Assembly: GCA_050949745.1 (NCBI GenBank)
Contig: JBMNGF010000012.1
Location: 1 to 64,000 of the forward strand
Direction: 5' to 3'
Origin: Syntrophaceticus sp050949745
GTDB lineage: Bacteria; Bacillota; DSM-12270; Thermacetogeniales; Thermacetogeniaceae
Length of the DNA stretch: 64,000 nt
Both the position numbers and the translations under genes were made by a program. How positions within the stretch are numbered: the stretch's first letter is position 1; each line of letters opens with the position of its first letter. A model generated the notes under the pieces. That model was not told where the DNA came from. It searched no databases and saw nothing but the letters and a program-made list of their open reading frames with translations. Of the stretch, positions 44,507 to 53,264 are shown piece after piece.

Positions 44507-45196
44507 TTACCAAAAGGCTTGTGGTAAATACCGATGCAGCACCCGCACCGGATGCCCATACCAATCAGTCTCTCCCACCGCTTTTGACAACTGCTCCATC
44601 ACTGAAGTAGCCACAACAGGCAGTCCGAGAGCAGCTGCGGCTTCAGTGACTATTCGGGCACCCTCCCGTACAAAGTCTATATCTGTTTCCTCCCCTAAAT
44701 GGGAGTTGTTGATCAGGCCATCGACCTGATCGAGTAAGCGCACATGTTCAACAATAGCGGAGACATCAGAGGTCAGCGGCCTGGCGATATTGATCACTGC
44801 ATAGACCTTCAGGTCCGGATTCTCAGCTGCTCCCTCTACCAGGTTGAGCACCTGAGCCCCGAAAGCCCCATAACCGATATCAAGGATTACATCACCGGGG
44901 TGACGCAGACAGAAGCGCACCTCCGGTTTGAGGATATTTCCCGTCTCCCCCAGCCCGATCAGCTCATCTGTATCCCAGGCCAGAACAGAAACCCCCTTCT
45001 GCTCCAGTATCTTCTTTAAAGGCCGGAGTGTATAGGTTGGCTCCACTAGGTCAAGATCCACAAGGGTGACCTTCCTGCCCAGATCTGCAAACTGCACTGC
45101 CCGGTTTACTGCATTTTCACTTTTTCCGCTGGCATATTCTCCGATATACGCCTCCAGCACAGGCGGCAAAAAGGACTCTTGTTCCATTGATTCCAT
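44507..45196 (-). CDS. P-loop NTPase, MinD/CooC-like nucleotide-binding protein
   Basis: This protein of about 229 residues has an unusual P-loop, GEYASGKSENAVNRA, then VTLVDLDLVEPTYTLR and DVILDIGYGAFGAQVL, consistent with a deviant-Walker SIMIBI ATPase (MinD/CooC/ParA group). It has no membrane segment. Start: GGGAG five bases before the ATG at 45196 is preferred to the ATG at 45208. It precedes the oxidoreductase operon on the same strand, so a role in its maturation or regulation is possible but unproven. Confidence 0.7.
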   Translation of the reverse strand: MESMEQESFLPPVLEAYIGEYASGKSENAVNRAVQFADLGRKVTLVDLDLVEPTYTLRPLKKILEQKGVSVLAWDTDELIGLGETGNILKPEVRFCLRHPGDVILDIGYGAFGAQVLNLVEGAAENPDLKVYAVINIARPLTSDVSAIVEHVRLLDQVDGLINNSHLGEETDIDFVREGARIVTEAAAALGLPVVATSVMEQLSKAVGETDWYGHPVRVLHRYLPQAFW

Positions 45197-45434
45197 CTTC
45201 GCTCCCATCTTATTCAGCTGAATTATTATTTCGTCTGGATTATTTTACGGTTCTGCTCCTATTACCATCTGCCCTGCTGACAAATCACTTGATAATAGTT
45301 ATTTACTACCAGCATCATTTTCTTGAATTATATAACAAATGTGGAATAAGGGTCAATCATTGATTTTATTTGGCAGGAAAATCTTGTTTTGCGCAGATAG
45401 GAGATGTTTCCCTTGCAATAAGCGAATTGGAGTT

Positions 45435-45453
45435 CAAAAAAGGGTTTAACCCC
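45435..45453 (-). terminator. Possible terminator after bofA
   Basis: On the minus strand GGGGTTAAACCC is followed by six T. The stem is short (3-4 bp), but the place, 40 bp after the bofA stop, is right. No gene is seen between 45209 and 45492. Confidence 0.4.
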
Positions 45454-45492
45454 TGCCGGCAATCAGGCAGAAGGGACACTTCATTCAATGAA

Positions 45493-45747
45493 TTAATATC
45501 CCACCACAGCTTTCAAAGCGATGAGCAGCAGGAAACCGGGAAGGCCTAATAACCCTACTGTCAAGGCGCTGGCCAGATTGACCCCCAGGGAAAAATTCGG
45601 AACTAAATTAACTAAAAAAAGAAAAAGACCCCCCAGAATTAGCCGCAGGCCTATTTTAAATAATATAGCCAGGGGCTTCCAAAAGACCTGTCCTACTATA
45701 AATAATAACAAAATAATAAACAGCACCCCAAAAACAGTGCTAGCCAT
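45493..45747 (-). CDS. bofA: BofA-family pro-sigma-K processing inhibitor
   Basis: BofA is a small mother-cell membrane protein that holds the SpoIVFB protease inactive until the forespore signal. This 84-residue protein has two hydrophobic segments (about 5-24 and 32-50) and a C-terminal hydrophobic region containing GLLGLPGFLLLIAL, as in the family. GAGGAG precedes the ATG. It follows recR-yaaL exactly as in Bacillus. Confidence 0.88.
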   Translation of the reverse strand: MASTVFGVLFIILLLFIVGQVFWKPLAILFKIGLRLILGGLFLFLVNLVPNFSLGVNLASALTVGLLGLPGFLLLIALKAVVGY

Positions 45748-45759
45748 CTGTTCTCCTCC

Positions 45760-46002
45760 TTAATAACCGTTTTCTTTCATTTTCTTCCACAGGTATTCAT
45801 AGCGTTTTTCTGCGGCTTGAAGAGAAAGGATGGCGAAATCAACCAGATCAGGGTCTGTGACATGTTCAAAATAGTTACGGGCAGCCAGCCAATCACGGTG
45901 TGCCTCTGCTAAAGCCTGGTATTCGTCATTATATTTGTTCCGTTCCCTGCTGCGAAACACCTTAGTAAGAGAACGGGTTTGGTTTGTGAGCCAGTCATTC
46001 AT
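45760..46002 (-). CDS. yaaL: YaaL-like DUF2508 protein
   Basis: This 80-residue, highly charged helical protein matches DUF2508, function unknown. The family-like core is WLAARNYFEHVTDPDLVDFAI in pieces, then LQAAEKRYEYLWKKMK. It lies between recR and bofA, the conserved position of Bacillus yaaL, 12 bp from bofA. Confidence 0.85.
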   Translation of the reverse strand: MNDWLTNQTRSLTKVFRSRERNKYNDEYQALAEAHRDWLAARNYFEHVTDPDLVDFAILSLQAAEKRYEYLWKKMKENGY

Positions 46003-46128
46003 TTTTGAACACCTCCCCTGGCAAGCTTAGAATTATTATTATTATATGTACATCTATTCAGAAACTTGCCAATGAGAGGTTTTTTATTCCATTTTTATGC
46101 CAAAGATGCCTGAACTACCAGGCCATAA

Positions 46129-46728
46129 TCAGAGTTCCCGCCTTTCTAAAAGGGATCTGCTCAATGTTGCGGTATCTGCAAACTCTAGATCGCCTCCCAC
46201 AGGAAGCCCATGGGCGATCCTGGTGACCTTGCCTACCAAAGGCTTTAAAAGCTGAGCAAGGTAAAGGGCTGTGGCTTCCCCCTCCACATTAGGGTTAGTG
46301 GCGATGACTACTTCCTTAATCGACTCTTTAGAGGCACGTTGGAGAAGTTCATTGATCTTAAGATCATCAGGGCCGATCCCATCCATAGGGGAAATCACCC
46401 CATGTATAACATGATAAACCCCGGGGAACTCCCTGGTCCGTTCGAAAGCGATTATATCCCGGGGCCATTCCACAACACATAGCAAAGACTGATCACGTCT
46501 TTCGTCCCGGCACAAGTCACAGGGATCTTTGTCTGTAAGGTTTCCACAGACAGAACAGAAAAAAATCTTTTCCCTGGCATCCAATATAGCCCTGGCCAGC
46601 CCCTCAGCCTCTCCTTTTGGTGCATGCAGAAGATGAATAGCCAGCCGCTGGGCGGTTTTCGCCCCGATACCCGGCAGTTTTTTCAATGACTCAATAAGAA
46701 CTGCCAAAGAGCTGGGATAAAGCTGCAA
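46129..46728 (-). CDS. recR: Recombination mediator RecR
   Basis: RecR acts with RecF/RecO to load RecA at gaps. The helix-hairpin-helix LPGIGAKTAQRLAIHLL is N-terminal, followed by a four-Cys zinc finger (CSVCGNLTDKDPCDLC) and a Toprim domain (LCVVEWPRDIIAFERT onward). Walker-like VIATNPNVEGEATALYLA is C-terminal. Its 199 residues are standard. It is downstream of yaaK in the dnaX operon. Confidence 0.96.
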   Translation of the reverse strand: MQLYPSSLAVLIESLKKLPGIGAKTAQRLAIHLLHAPKGEAEGLARAILDAREKIFFCSVCGNLTDKDPCDLCRDERRDQSLLCVVEWPRDIIAFERTREFPGVYHVIHGVISPMDGIGPDDLKINELLQRASKESIKEVVIATNPNVEGEATALYLAQLLKPLVGKVTRIAHGLPVGGDLEFADTATLSRSLLERREL

Positions 46729-46784
46729 AATCTATCACCTGCTTTTCTAAAAACCATTTCTAAAATTATTTTCTAAGGCCTTTA

Positions 46785-47099
46785 CTAAAAGCCCGGTATT
46801 TTCAACCCCCCGGTCACTTTCTCCATTTCCTGTGCTGCTCTTTCCCGAGCATTCCTTAAAGCCTCATTGACAGCAGTCAAAACCAGGTCCTCCAGCAGTG
46901 TGGGATCATCTGGATCAGCTGCTGCAGGATCGATGTGTACTTCCATCAGTTCCTGCTGACAGTTGGCCACCACCTTCACTACACCACCACCGGCACTTGC
47001 TTCGACAGTAATATCACCAAGTGATTCCTGGACCTTAGCCATCTCTTTTTGCATTTTCTGTGCCTGCTTCATCATCTTCTGCATATTCCCAAAACCCAT
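46785..47099 (-). CDS. yaaK: YbaB/EbfC-family nucleoid-associated protein
   Basis: This 104-residue DNA-binding protein is rich in Met, Lys and Gln at the N-terminus (GNMQKMMKQAQKMQKEMAKV), with the family motif VEASAGGGVVKVVANC and the C-terminal KIPGF-like end LKIPGF. It binds DNA as a dimer. It begins 2 bp after the dnaX stop, the conserved dnaX-yaaK-recR arrangement. Confidence 0.95.
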   Translation of the reverse strand: MGFGNMQKMMKQAQKMQKEMAKVQESLGDITVEASAGGGVVKVVANCQQELMEVHIDPAAADPDDPTLLEDLVLTAVNEALRNARERAAQEMEKVTGGLKIPGF

Positions 47100-47101
47100 T
47101 T

Positions 47102-48931
47102 TTACTCACCATCCTCCATTTTTTTAATAACCTTACCATTAAAAAGGCTTAACGTTATATTTAATAACTCACTATCCTGATCCTGCTGTTCCATAACTTT
47201 TTCTGCTTTTTCGGAATATTCAGCTGGCATTTTTGCTGTCTCCCGCCCAGGCTCTGCCTCTCTCTGCTCCTTCTTTTTTGCAGCAGGGGAATCCTTTTCC
47301 TCAGCTAACCCCACCTCCAGCTGCAATGAACAGCCGGACTGCTGTAGGCTTTCCTTGACTGCATTAAGGTTATCCTCCTTTATGATCAGATCATAACAGA
47401 AGGGGGGTGCCAGAAGCAGGATGCTTTCCCCCTTTTTTATCAGTTTGCATTGAGCTAACACCCTGGACAGGATAGGCTGTTTTGCCGCACTTTTTATCAG
47501 ATAATTTTGGATTGCTCCCAGATCTGGTTCTGGACGATCTGGTTTTGGACCGACGTCTGCGGCCTTTTCCAGAGAGGGCAAAACTTCTTTTGGAGAGGAC
47601 AGGGCTTCTCTTTTCCTCTTGTTTTCCGGTGTTTTGATTTCGGCCATCTTGCTTTCCGTCTGCTGTGCTGTCCCTTCAGGCCTCTCAAGATGCCCACCGG
47701 CTCGAACCCGGCCTTCTTCATCTTTGCCAATATTTCCTTGAGAAAGCTGCCCCTGCCCGCCGGCCCTTGCCCCTTCAGGTTTTCCGCCCTGTTTGATAGC
47801 AGTTGGGCTGGGTTGAGCGGTTGCAGCCTGCTCTCTTACCCCAAGCTCTGGCCTGCTGCTGGTCCTGCTGCTGTTTCCGTTACGGATCAGGTTTTCCTCT
47901 GTTTGCTCCATTCTATCAGATCCAGCTGTCAGCCGCAGCAGTGCTAGTTCTAGGAGAAGATCCGGCCTGGAGCTGTGCTTCATCTCCCCCTCTACCAGAG
48001 CGATCCCCCGCAGTAAGCGGGCATAAAATATGCGCTGCTTTTTATCTATATTCTGGATGAAGATCAGTTCACGCAGACGGTCGGCCAGCTGCAAGAGCAG
48101 CTGCCGCGGGTCGATCCCACGGGAAAAAATAACATCCAGCTGCTGAAGGACAGCTGGCACATCCCCCTGGGCAGCCCTAGTTATTACCCTCTCTAATTCC
48201 TCATCCCCCAAAGCACCTGTCAGCAGTTCTATATCCTGGCGGCTGATCTGTCCGTCGGCAAAACTCGCAGCCTGGTCCAACAGTCCTAAGGCGTCACGCA
48301 AAGCGCCACCTGCCTGGCGACTGATCAGCTCCAGGGCTTCATCCTCAACAGACCAGTTCTTTTCCTTGGCAACTTCACCAAGGTGATCTTTGATCAGAGA
48401 GCGGTTGAGCCGCCGAAAATCAAAACGCTGGCACCTGGAAACGATCGTCAGGGGAACCTTGTGGGCTTCAGTTGTAGCCAGGATGAATACAGCATGGACT
48501 GGGGGCTCCTCCAGTGTCTTCAAAAGTGCATTAAAGGCCTCTCCAGTCAGCATATGCACCTCATCGATGATATAAACCTTGTACCGGCCACCACTGGGTG
48601 CCATACCCACCTTTTGTCTGAGATCACGGATCTCCTCGATTCCGCGGTGGGATGCGGCATCCATCTCTATAACACTAAGGGATATCCCTTCGGTAATACT
48701 CAGGCAGGAAGGACAGTTGTTGCAGGGTTCTCCGTTCTTCAAGGACTGACAGTTGAGTGCTTTGGCTAGAATACGGGCAGTGCTGGTTTTTCCTGTTCCT
48801 CTGGGACCGCAGAAAAGATAGGCATGGGCGATCCTCTCAACCTGCACAGCATTTTTTAAAGTGCGGCAGACATGCTCCTGCCCGATGACCTGGCCGAAAT
48901 TTTGCGGGCGCCATTCCCTGTATAATGCCAT
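47102..48931 (-). CDS. dnaX: DNA polymerase III subunits gamma/tau
   Basis: DnaX is the clamp-loader ATPase and replisome organiser. From ATG 48931: Walker A GPRGTGKTS at 42-50, zinc Cys at 61, 70, 73 and 76, the DEVH box in YIIDEVHMLT, and the SRC sensor motif VSRCQRFDFRR. Residues about 370-500 are a low-complexity linker, then a tau-like C-terminal domain. A longer frame to 49078 reads through the heptad repeats and is rejected. A slippery AAAAAAG lies near 47276 but would yield a product only slightly shorter, so a gamma form is doubtful. It heads the yaaK-recR-yaaL-bofA operon. Confidence 0.95.
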   Translation of the reverse strand: MALYREWRPQNFGQVIGQEHVCRTLKNAVQVERIAHAYLFCGPRGTGKTSTARILAKALNCQSLKNGEPCNNCPSCLSITEGISLSVIEMDAASHRGIEEIRDLRQKVGMAPSGGRYKVYIIDEVHMLTGEAFNALLKTLEEPPVHAVFILATTEAHKVPLTIVSRCQRFDFRRLNRSLIKDHLGEVAKEKNWSVEDEALELISRQAGGALRDALGLLDQAASFADGQISRQDIELLTGALGDEELERVITRAAQGDVPAVLQQLDVIFSRGIDPRQLLLQLADRLRELIFIQNIDKKQRIFYARLLRGIALVEGEMKHSSRPDLLLELALLRLTAGSDRMEQTEENLIRNGNSSRTSSRPELGVREQAATAQPSPTAIKQGGKPEGARAGGQGQLSQGNIGKDEEGRVRAGGHLERPEGTAQQTESKMAEIKTPENKRKREALSSPKEVLPSLEKAADVGPKPDRPEPDLGAIQNYLIKSAAKQPILSRVLAQCKLIKKGESILLLAPPFCYDLIIKEDNLNAVKESLQQSGCSLQLEVGLAEEKDSPAAKKKEQREAEPGRETAKMPAEYSEKAEKVMEQQDQDSELLNITLSLFNGKVIKKMEDGE

Positions 48932-49040
48932 CTGTTCCAAAGTAATGCCCCCTAACCGAAAAGCGGAAGTCAGAAACCAGAGGTCAGAAGTCTGAAAGAC
49001 CAGACTGTCTTGGACAATTTTCTGCCCCAATATCTTTCTC

Positions 49041-49160
49041 CAACCACTAACCACTAACCACCAACTACCAGCCACCACTCAATCTACTGTCAAAACACAA
49101 CATGATACTTTCCGCCCGAACATCTTTTCTAACTACTAACCACTAACGACTAACCACTAA
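49041..49160. repeat. Heptad repeats (two blocks) upstream of dnaX
   Basis: Block 1 (49041-49075) reads ACCACTA, ACCACTA, ACCACCA, ACTACCA, GCCACCA. Block 2 (about 49130-49160) reads ACTACTA, ACCACTA, ACGACTA, ACCACTA. Block 2 is preceded by CGCCCGAACATCTTTT (49113-49128), a 16-mer also found before the block at 60402. Confidence 0.75.
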
Positions 49161-49194
49161 AATTAAAGGCCGTGCACCTGACTCTGAATTATAC

Positions 49195-49436
49195 CTTCCG
49201 GGCGGTACCGGTACAGTTAGCTCGATTCAGGCACTCCCGCGGCACCCAGGATGATCCACTTACCGCTGCTTCCTTCCGGACCTGACGGGGTTCGTGGGAT
49301 CCTGCTGCGTGGGACCCAAACGTCTACACCACTTATACCGGGCAGCCCCACAAGGCTAACCCTCGGGCAGGAATTCGACCCCGCTATAGCGGACTGCGGG
49401 TAACAGGGAACCGCTACCTCCCCATCTAGCACGACC
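49195..49436 (-). ncRNA. ffs: Signal recognition particle RNA (large, Bacillus type)
   Basis: The minus strand contains the diagnostic helix 8 text GTCAGGTCCGGAAGGAAGCAG at about 49271-49290, within a long rod whose ends pair (CCGGTACCGCCCGG near 49200). The upstream part with GGTTAGCCTTGTGGGGCTGCC matches the Alu domain of the large SRP RNAs of Firmicutes. With Ffh it targets membrane proteins. It lies directly upstream of dnaX and downstream of tRNA genes, as in Bacillus (scr-dnaX). Ends are approximate. Confidence 0.9.
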
Positions 49437-49462
49437 AAAGTTTATTTTTAAAAAGATATTAA

Positions 49463-49539
49463 TGGCGCGCCCAAAGGGAGTCGAACCCCTAACCTACAGA
49501 TCCGAAGTCTGTCGCTCTATCCAATTGAGCTATGGGCGC
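49463..49539 (-). tRNA. tRNA-Arg (UCG)
   Basis: This 77-nt cloverleaf on the minus strand starts GCGCCCATAGCTCAATTGG, with anticodon loop CTTCGGA (anticodon TCG), T-arm AGGGGTTCGACTCCCTT and an encoded CCA. Confidence 0.93.
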
Positions 49540-49553
49540 TGACAAATAAAAAA

Positions 49554-49648
49554 TGGCGGAGAGAGTGGGATTCGAACCCACGAGGCGAGGTTTTGCCCGC
49601 CTACTCGATTTCCAGTCGAGCGCCTTCGACCAACTCAGCCATCTCTCC
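49554..49648 (-). tRNA. tRNA-Ser (GGA)
   Basis: This class-II tRNA on the minus strand starts GGAGAGATGGCTGAG. The anticodon loop is CTGGAAA (anticodon GGA), with a long variable arm (GGCGGGCAAAACCTCGCC), T-arm and CCA. It is 14 bp from tRNA-Arg and probably co-transcribed with it and the SRP RNA. Confidence 0.93.
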
Positions 49649-49837
49649 AAACTGCTCTAAAACATATTATATTATATCATCTTTTATACAATAAGAGAAG
49701 ACACGGAGCTGACTGCAAATCACAAATCACAGTTAGCAGCTATTACGCACTTCAAGATAACAGAAAAACACCCCTGTTGTCAACCTTGACAAAGAGTATG
49801 AGATGATGCCATGTAGTCAATTTATCTAAAGATGCAA

Positions 49838-49930
49838 GGAAACACGGGGACAGTTCTGGCATCCCCCAGGTGACTGTCACCGTCAACCTCAGTTTCTCTT
49901 CTGCATCTGTTTCGCACGGTGACTGTCACC
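49838..49930. repeat. Composite palindromic repeat with two GGTGACTGTCACC boxes
   Basis: GGTGACTGTCACC occurs at 49869-49881 and 49918-49930, separated by a spacer containing TCTGTTTCGCAC, and preceded by ACACGGGGACAGTTC. The layout parallels 60260-60366, where palindromes flank TCTGTTCCGCAC. The 49649-49970 gap holds no gene. Confidence 0.6.
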
Positions 49931-49970
49931 GAAGGAAGAAACACAGAACAACAAGTGAAAAGCAGCAAGA

Positions 49971-51050
49971 TCAATCAGCCATTTTGCCCACTTCTTCCCA
50001 TATAAATTCATCTTCAAAGCCAAGTCTCCAGATAGAACAGCCCGCCAGTTTGAATCTTTTGATGAGCTCAAATTTCTTTTCAGCACTGCTGCTGTTTTCG
50101 AACCAGATCTCCCGCTCCCCGACCTGAGGGTCGGTATAATTGATAAAAGGCACCTGGTTTTCCGCATCCCATTTTATCTGTACATTATAGCTGTCAGCTA
50201 TCCTGTTGATCTCCCCATTCCCCCTGGCAACTGCCCCAGTACCATTAGAGGCCCAATCATAACCATATACAGCGATACCCAATGAGAGTTTCTCAGGGGG
50301 CACTCCCATCCCAAGGATTTCATCGATATTATCCTTCACCCAGGAGAGGGGAGCCACAGGCCCTGCAGCTGTCCTGTCGTGGCAGAAGTCATAGGCCATC
50401 ATCACTACCCTGTCCGCTGTCATTGATAGTGCTCTCAGGTCATAGATAGGAGCTAGGTGAGAAGGGGGCTCTAGGGGTGGGATCACACAGACATTAAGCC
50501 CTTTTCCCTGCCTCTTCAATTCCCCACCCAATTCATCCAAAAGAGCCGTCAATCCTTCCTTTACATCAGCATAGTCCCCGCCGTCACTTTTAATAATTTC
50601 CAGATCAATATTGATCCCGTCATAGCCGTTCTCCCGGACAACACGGCTGATATTATCTGCTGCGGCTTTTCTGAACACCGGGTCGGTAAGCACACCACTG
50701 CTCCTGTTGCCTGCCAAAGCGACCAACGGTATCACCTTAATGCCGTTTTCTCTGGCTATAGCCAATGCCTCACTATCTACGCTCTCTTCCAGGGTGCCGT
50801 CCCCTCCCAAGCGATACCATAAGGGGGATAATTCATCAATAATGTCCTTGTGTTCACAAAATGAAGTGAAAGAGGAATTCTCCCCTCTGCCATTGACATA
50901 AAAGGCAGAGACCACCGGCAATGGAGGGGCTGCTTTTTCCTCAGGCTGTTCTTGAGTTTGCGGCTGTTTTTGGCAGCCTGCAGTAATTAATATGGCAAAA
51001 ATGGTAAGCACTAATAGTGTTCTAATCATCAAATAAGTATAACGTTTCAT
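49971..51050 (-). CDS. Glycoside hydrolase family 18 lipoprotein (spore/peptidoglycan type)
   Basis: This is a secreted lipoprotein with a GH18 TIM barrel like the catalytic part of YaaH/SleL cortex-lytic enzymes. From ATG 51050, preceded by AAGGGTGTG, the signal ends in LITAGC (Cys26). The active-site motif DGINIDLE is at 144-151 with catalytic Glu151. Further barrel segments are RVVMMAYDF, SLGIAVYGYDW and GCSIWRLGFED. LysM repeats common in YaaH are absent. It may cleave N-acetylglucosaminyl bonds in cortex or wall; substrate is inferred from the family. A frame to 51083 is possible but less likely. Confidence 0.85.
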   Translation of the reverse strand: MKRYTYLMIRTLLVLTIFAILITAGCQKQPQTQEQPEEKAAPPLPVVSAFYVNGRGENSSFTSFCEHKDIIDELSPLWYRLGGDGTLEESVDSEALAIARENGIKVIPLVALAGNRSSGVLTDPVFRKAAADNISRVVRENGYDGINIDLEIIKSDGGDYADVKEGLTALLDELGGELKRQGKGLNVCVIPPLEPPSHLAPIYDLRALSMTADRVVMMAYDFCHDRTAAGPVAPLSWVKDNIDEILGMGVPPEKLSLGIAVYGYDWASNGTGAVARGNGEINRIADSYNVQIKWDAENQVPFINYTDPQVGEREIWFENSSSAEKKFELIKRFKLAGCSIWRLGFEDEFIWEEVGKMAD

Positions 51051-51300
51051 TTCACACACCCTTGGAGAAGCAGTGAGAGGCAAATGTATATCCTTCCAGA
51101 GTATCCACCAGTTGGATAAAACATTCTAAAGGCATGCCTATTCGCCCACCGCATTCTAAACCTAGCTTTCTGCAGTAAAAATATAAGAAATAGCTTTTGA
51201 ATTGCGATATTTTTTTAAGATTGCTACTATTAGGTTGCTGTTTTTGTGATAGTATTATAAATATTGCAAGTTAGCAAAGTTTAACGATGGGGTGATTTCC

Positions 51301-51939
51301 ATGAAGTGCAAGGTAAGAGAACCATTTAACGGGTTTTCTCATTTATTTGGTGCTGTTCTATCGATCACTGGCCTGATTTTTTTAATCAAGCGGGCTTTAG
51401 CACATGGAACAGTCTCCTATCTTGTTTCATTCATTATTTTTGGTGTAAGTCTCATTTTATTATACACAGCCAGCGCACTCTACCATCTGCTGCAGATCTC
51501 TGAGCGTGTAACAAAAGCCTTACGGTACGTTGATCATATGATGATCTATATTTTGATCGCAGGTTCCTACACGCCCATCTGCCTGATCTCCCTTGAAGGC
51601 ACACTGGGTACAGTGTTATTGACTATTATCTGGACACTGACAGCCTTTGGGATCATAGTGACAGGATTCTTTTTAAATGCGCCCCGCTGGTTATCCAGCC
51701 TGATCTATGGTGTCATGGGCTGGATTGTAGTAATTACCCTTCCCAATCTAATCCCCTCCCTCACCCTTCCCGGCTTTGCCTGGCTGTTAGCAGGGGGCAT
51801 TTTCTACACAATTGGTGCAGTGATTTATGGTATAAAACGGCCAAATCTCCCCTTTAAATTGGGCTTCCACGAGATCTTCCATCTGTTTATTTTAGCCGGA
51901 AGCGCCTGCCAATACTGGGCAATATTTAGGTTTGTTTAA
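51301..51939 (+). CDS. Haemolysin III (YqfA/PAQR-related) membrane protein
   Basis: This 212-residue polytopic protein of the HlyIII/PAQR-like family has about seven hydrophobic segments. Conserved potential metal-binding residues are in FNGFSHLFGA near the N-terminus, SALYHLLQ, DHMMIYILIAGSYTP and the C-terminal FHEIFHLFIL. Bacterial members are implicated in membrane homeostasis; haemolysis is not implied. ATG 51301 follows GGGGTGA at a good distance; a GTG nine bases earlier is less likely. It appears monocistronic. Confidence 0.88.
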   Translation: MKCKVREPFNGFSHLFGAVLSITGLIFLIKRALAHGTVSYLVSFIIFGVSLILLYTASALYHLLQISERVTKALRYVDHMMIYILIAGSYTPICLISLEGTLGTVLLTIIWTLTAFGIIVTGFFLNAPRWLSSLIYGVMGWIVVITLPNLIPSLTLPGFAWLLAGGIFYTIGAVIYGIKRPNLPFKLGFHEIFHLFILAGSACQYWAIFRFV

Positions 51940-51970
51940 ATGGTGGGGTGAATAAATCTACTAAGGCCCT

Positions 51971-52819
51971 CTATTCTTGTTTCTGTTTATGTTTCCTATA
52001 TCTGTAGACACCGTAAAGGATAGCTGCCAGTATGATAAATGGCCATGCAAGTAAAATTCCTTTAGCGAGCAGTGTGATGGCATTTATAAATAAGTTCCAT
52101 CCGTCTTTAAAGCTCACTTTTGCTGTACTGGATAGGTCTAACTGCTGATATAATTGGATGGTTAAGGTGCTATAATCAGTTAAGCTGTCCAAATATTTGA
52201 TTTGTCCGCTGATGCTTTCGATGGAAGTTCTGATACGGGTGAGCTCATTTTCTATCTTCAGCATCTCTTCAATGGTTGAGGCTTTGCTGTACATTTCGAC
52301 TAATCTTTTTTCCTGAGCTTCCTGTGTTTCCAATCTGGCTTTCAGGTCAATATATTCTGTTGTCACATCTCTTGTTCCTATTTGTGAGCGCTCTACATTT
52401 CCTATCTCTTTGATCTCTTCATAAAACTTCTCGAAGTTTTTTTCAGGAACCTTGACTGTCATAAAAACTTCTTTTTTGCTCTTCAGAATATTTAGATTGG
52501 AGTCATTGATATAACCCTCATATTTTTCTGTTAAACTGGCAATATTTTCTTCCGCTTGAGACAGGTCACTGGTTTCAATAGTTAGACTGCCATTTTTAAT
52601 GATTTTTTGTTCGATATTGATATTATCAGGCTGCTTGGAATCTTCTGTTTGTTCAATCCCTGATTCTGGAGGAGTATAACCCTCACTCCCTGCATGATCA
52701 TATTCAGCTGTACTTATCCCCGCACTATTACTATTGCTGCCACAACCACTGAAAAAGCATAAAACCGATATTGACAACAACAAAATAATCCCTATAACTG
52801 CCGCACGTTTCTTTTTCAA
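51971..52819 (-). CDS. DUF4349 lipoprotein
   Basis: This is a lipid-anchored extracytoplasmic protein. The signal is MKKKRAAVIGIILLLSISVL then CFFSGC (lipobox Cys26). A family domain from about 68 (KIIKNGSLTIETSDLSQAE) carries a long coiled coil (about 150-205), and a C-terminal membrane helix (about 245-268) ends in a basic tail. Function is unknown; related proteins act in envelope stress. The start is TTG 52819 with AAAGGGGGGAC upstream. It converges with the haemolysin III gene, 31 bp between stops. Confidence 0.85.
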   Translation of the reverse strand: MKKKRAAVIGIILLLSISVLCFFSGCGSNSNSAGISTAEYDHAGSEGYTPPESGIEQTEDSKQPDNINIEQKIIKNGSLTIETSDLSQAEENIASLTEKYEGYINDSNLNILKSKKEVFMTVKVPEKNFEKFYEEIKEIGNVERSQIGTRDVTTEYIDLKARLETQEAQEKRLVEMYSKASTIEEMLKIENELTRIRTSIESISGQIKYLDSLTDYSTLTIQLYQQLDLSSTAKVSFKDGWNLFINAITLLAKGILLAWPFIILAAILYGVYRYRKHKQKQE

Positions 52820-52929
52820 AATGACCAGTCCCCCCTTTCTCCATAAATCAATAATAAATTATTTGGTGGCTTTACGCAACGTGTATAATAAACGCCCTGA
52901 AAAGAAATCGTAGAAAAGAGCAGAAAAGG

Positions 52930-52965
52930 AAGAGCCTGATGCGGGCATTGACCGCAAACAGGCTC
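52930..52965 (-). terminator. Intrinsic terminator of tRNA-Ser(CGA)
   Basis: On the minus strand GAGCCTG pairs with CAGGCTC (52932-52938 with 52959-52965), followed by TTCCTTTTCT, immediately after the tRNA CCA. Confidence 0.8.
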
Positions 52966-52966
52966 A

Positions 52967-53056
52967 TGGCGGAGAGAGTGGGATTCGAACCCACGAAGGG
53001 TCTCCCCTTACTCGATTTCGAGTCGAGCGCCTTCAACCGGACTCGGCCACCTCTCC
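52967..53056 (-). tRNA. tRNA-Ser (CGA)
   Basis: This class-II tRNA on the minus strand starts GGAGAGGTGGCCGAG. The anticodon loop is CTCGAAA (anticodon CGA), with a long variable arm and encoded CCA. Its T and acceptor arms match tRNA-Ser(GGA), consistent with one serine synthetase. Confidence 0.93.
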
Positions 53057-53264
53057 ATCTATTGGTTGTAATACGACCCGAACATCGGGTCGTATTCATA
53101 TAGCACTATTTAAATCACTATTAAATAATATATCCTTCTCGTTTAACTGTCAAAGCCTCACCACAAGAATGCCTCTCCTTTTGGATTGTCTGCTTAGTTG
53201 CTCCATAAAAATCTATGATGCACCAGCCCTGGGCGCAATAAGAAAGTCCCTTTACCTTTACTTC

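Noticed and set aside
47270..47285. Slippery AAAAAAG in dnaX as a programmed frameshift for the gamma subunit
   Set aside because: It is in the right phase (GCA AAA AAG), but lies near the C-terminus, so the shifted product would be only about 20-40 residues shorter; no upstream stimulating element or strong following stem was seen.
48932..49078. Longer dnaX N-terminus rich in Trp
   Set aside because: These codons read through heptad repeats and have no ribosome-binding site; all DnaX homologues start at MALYREWRP.
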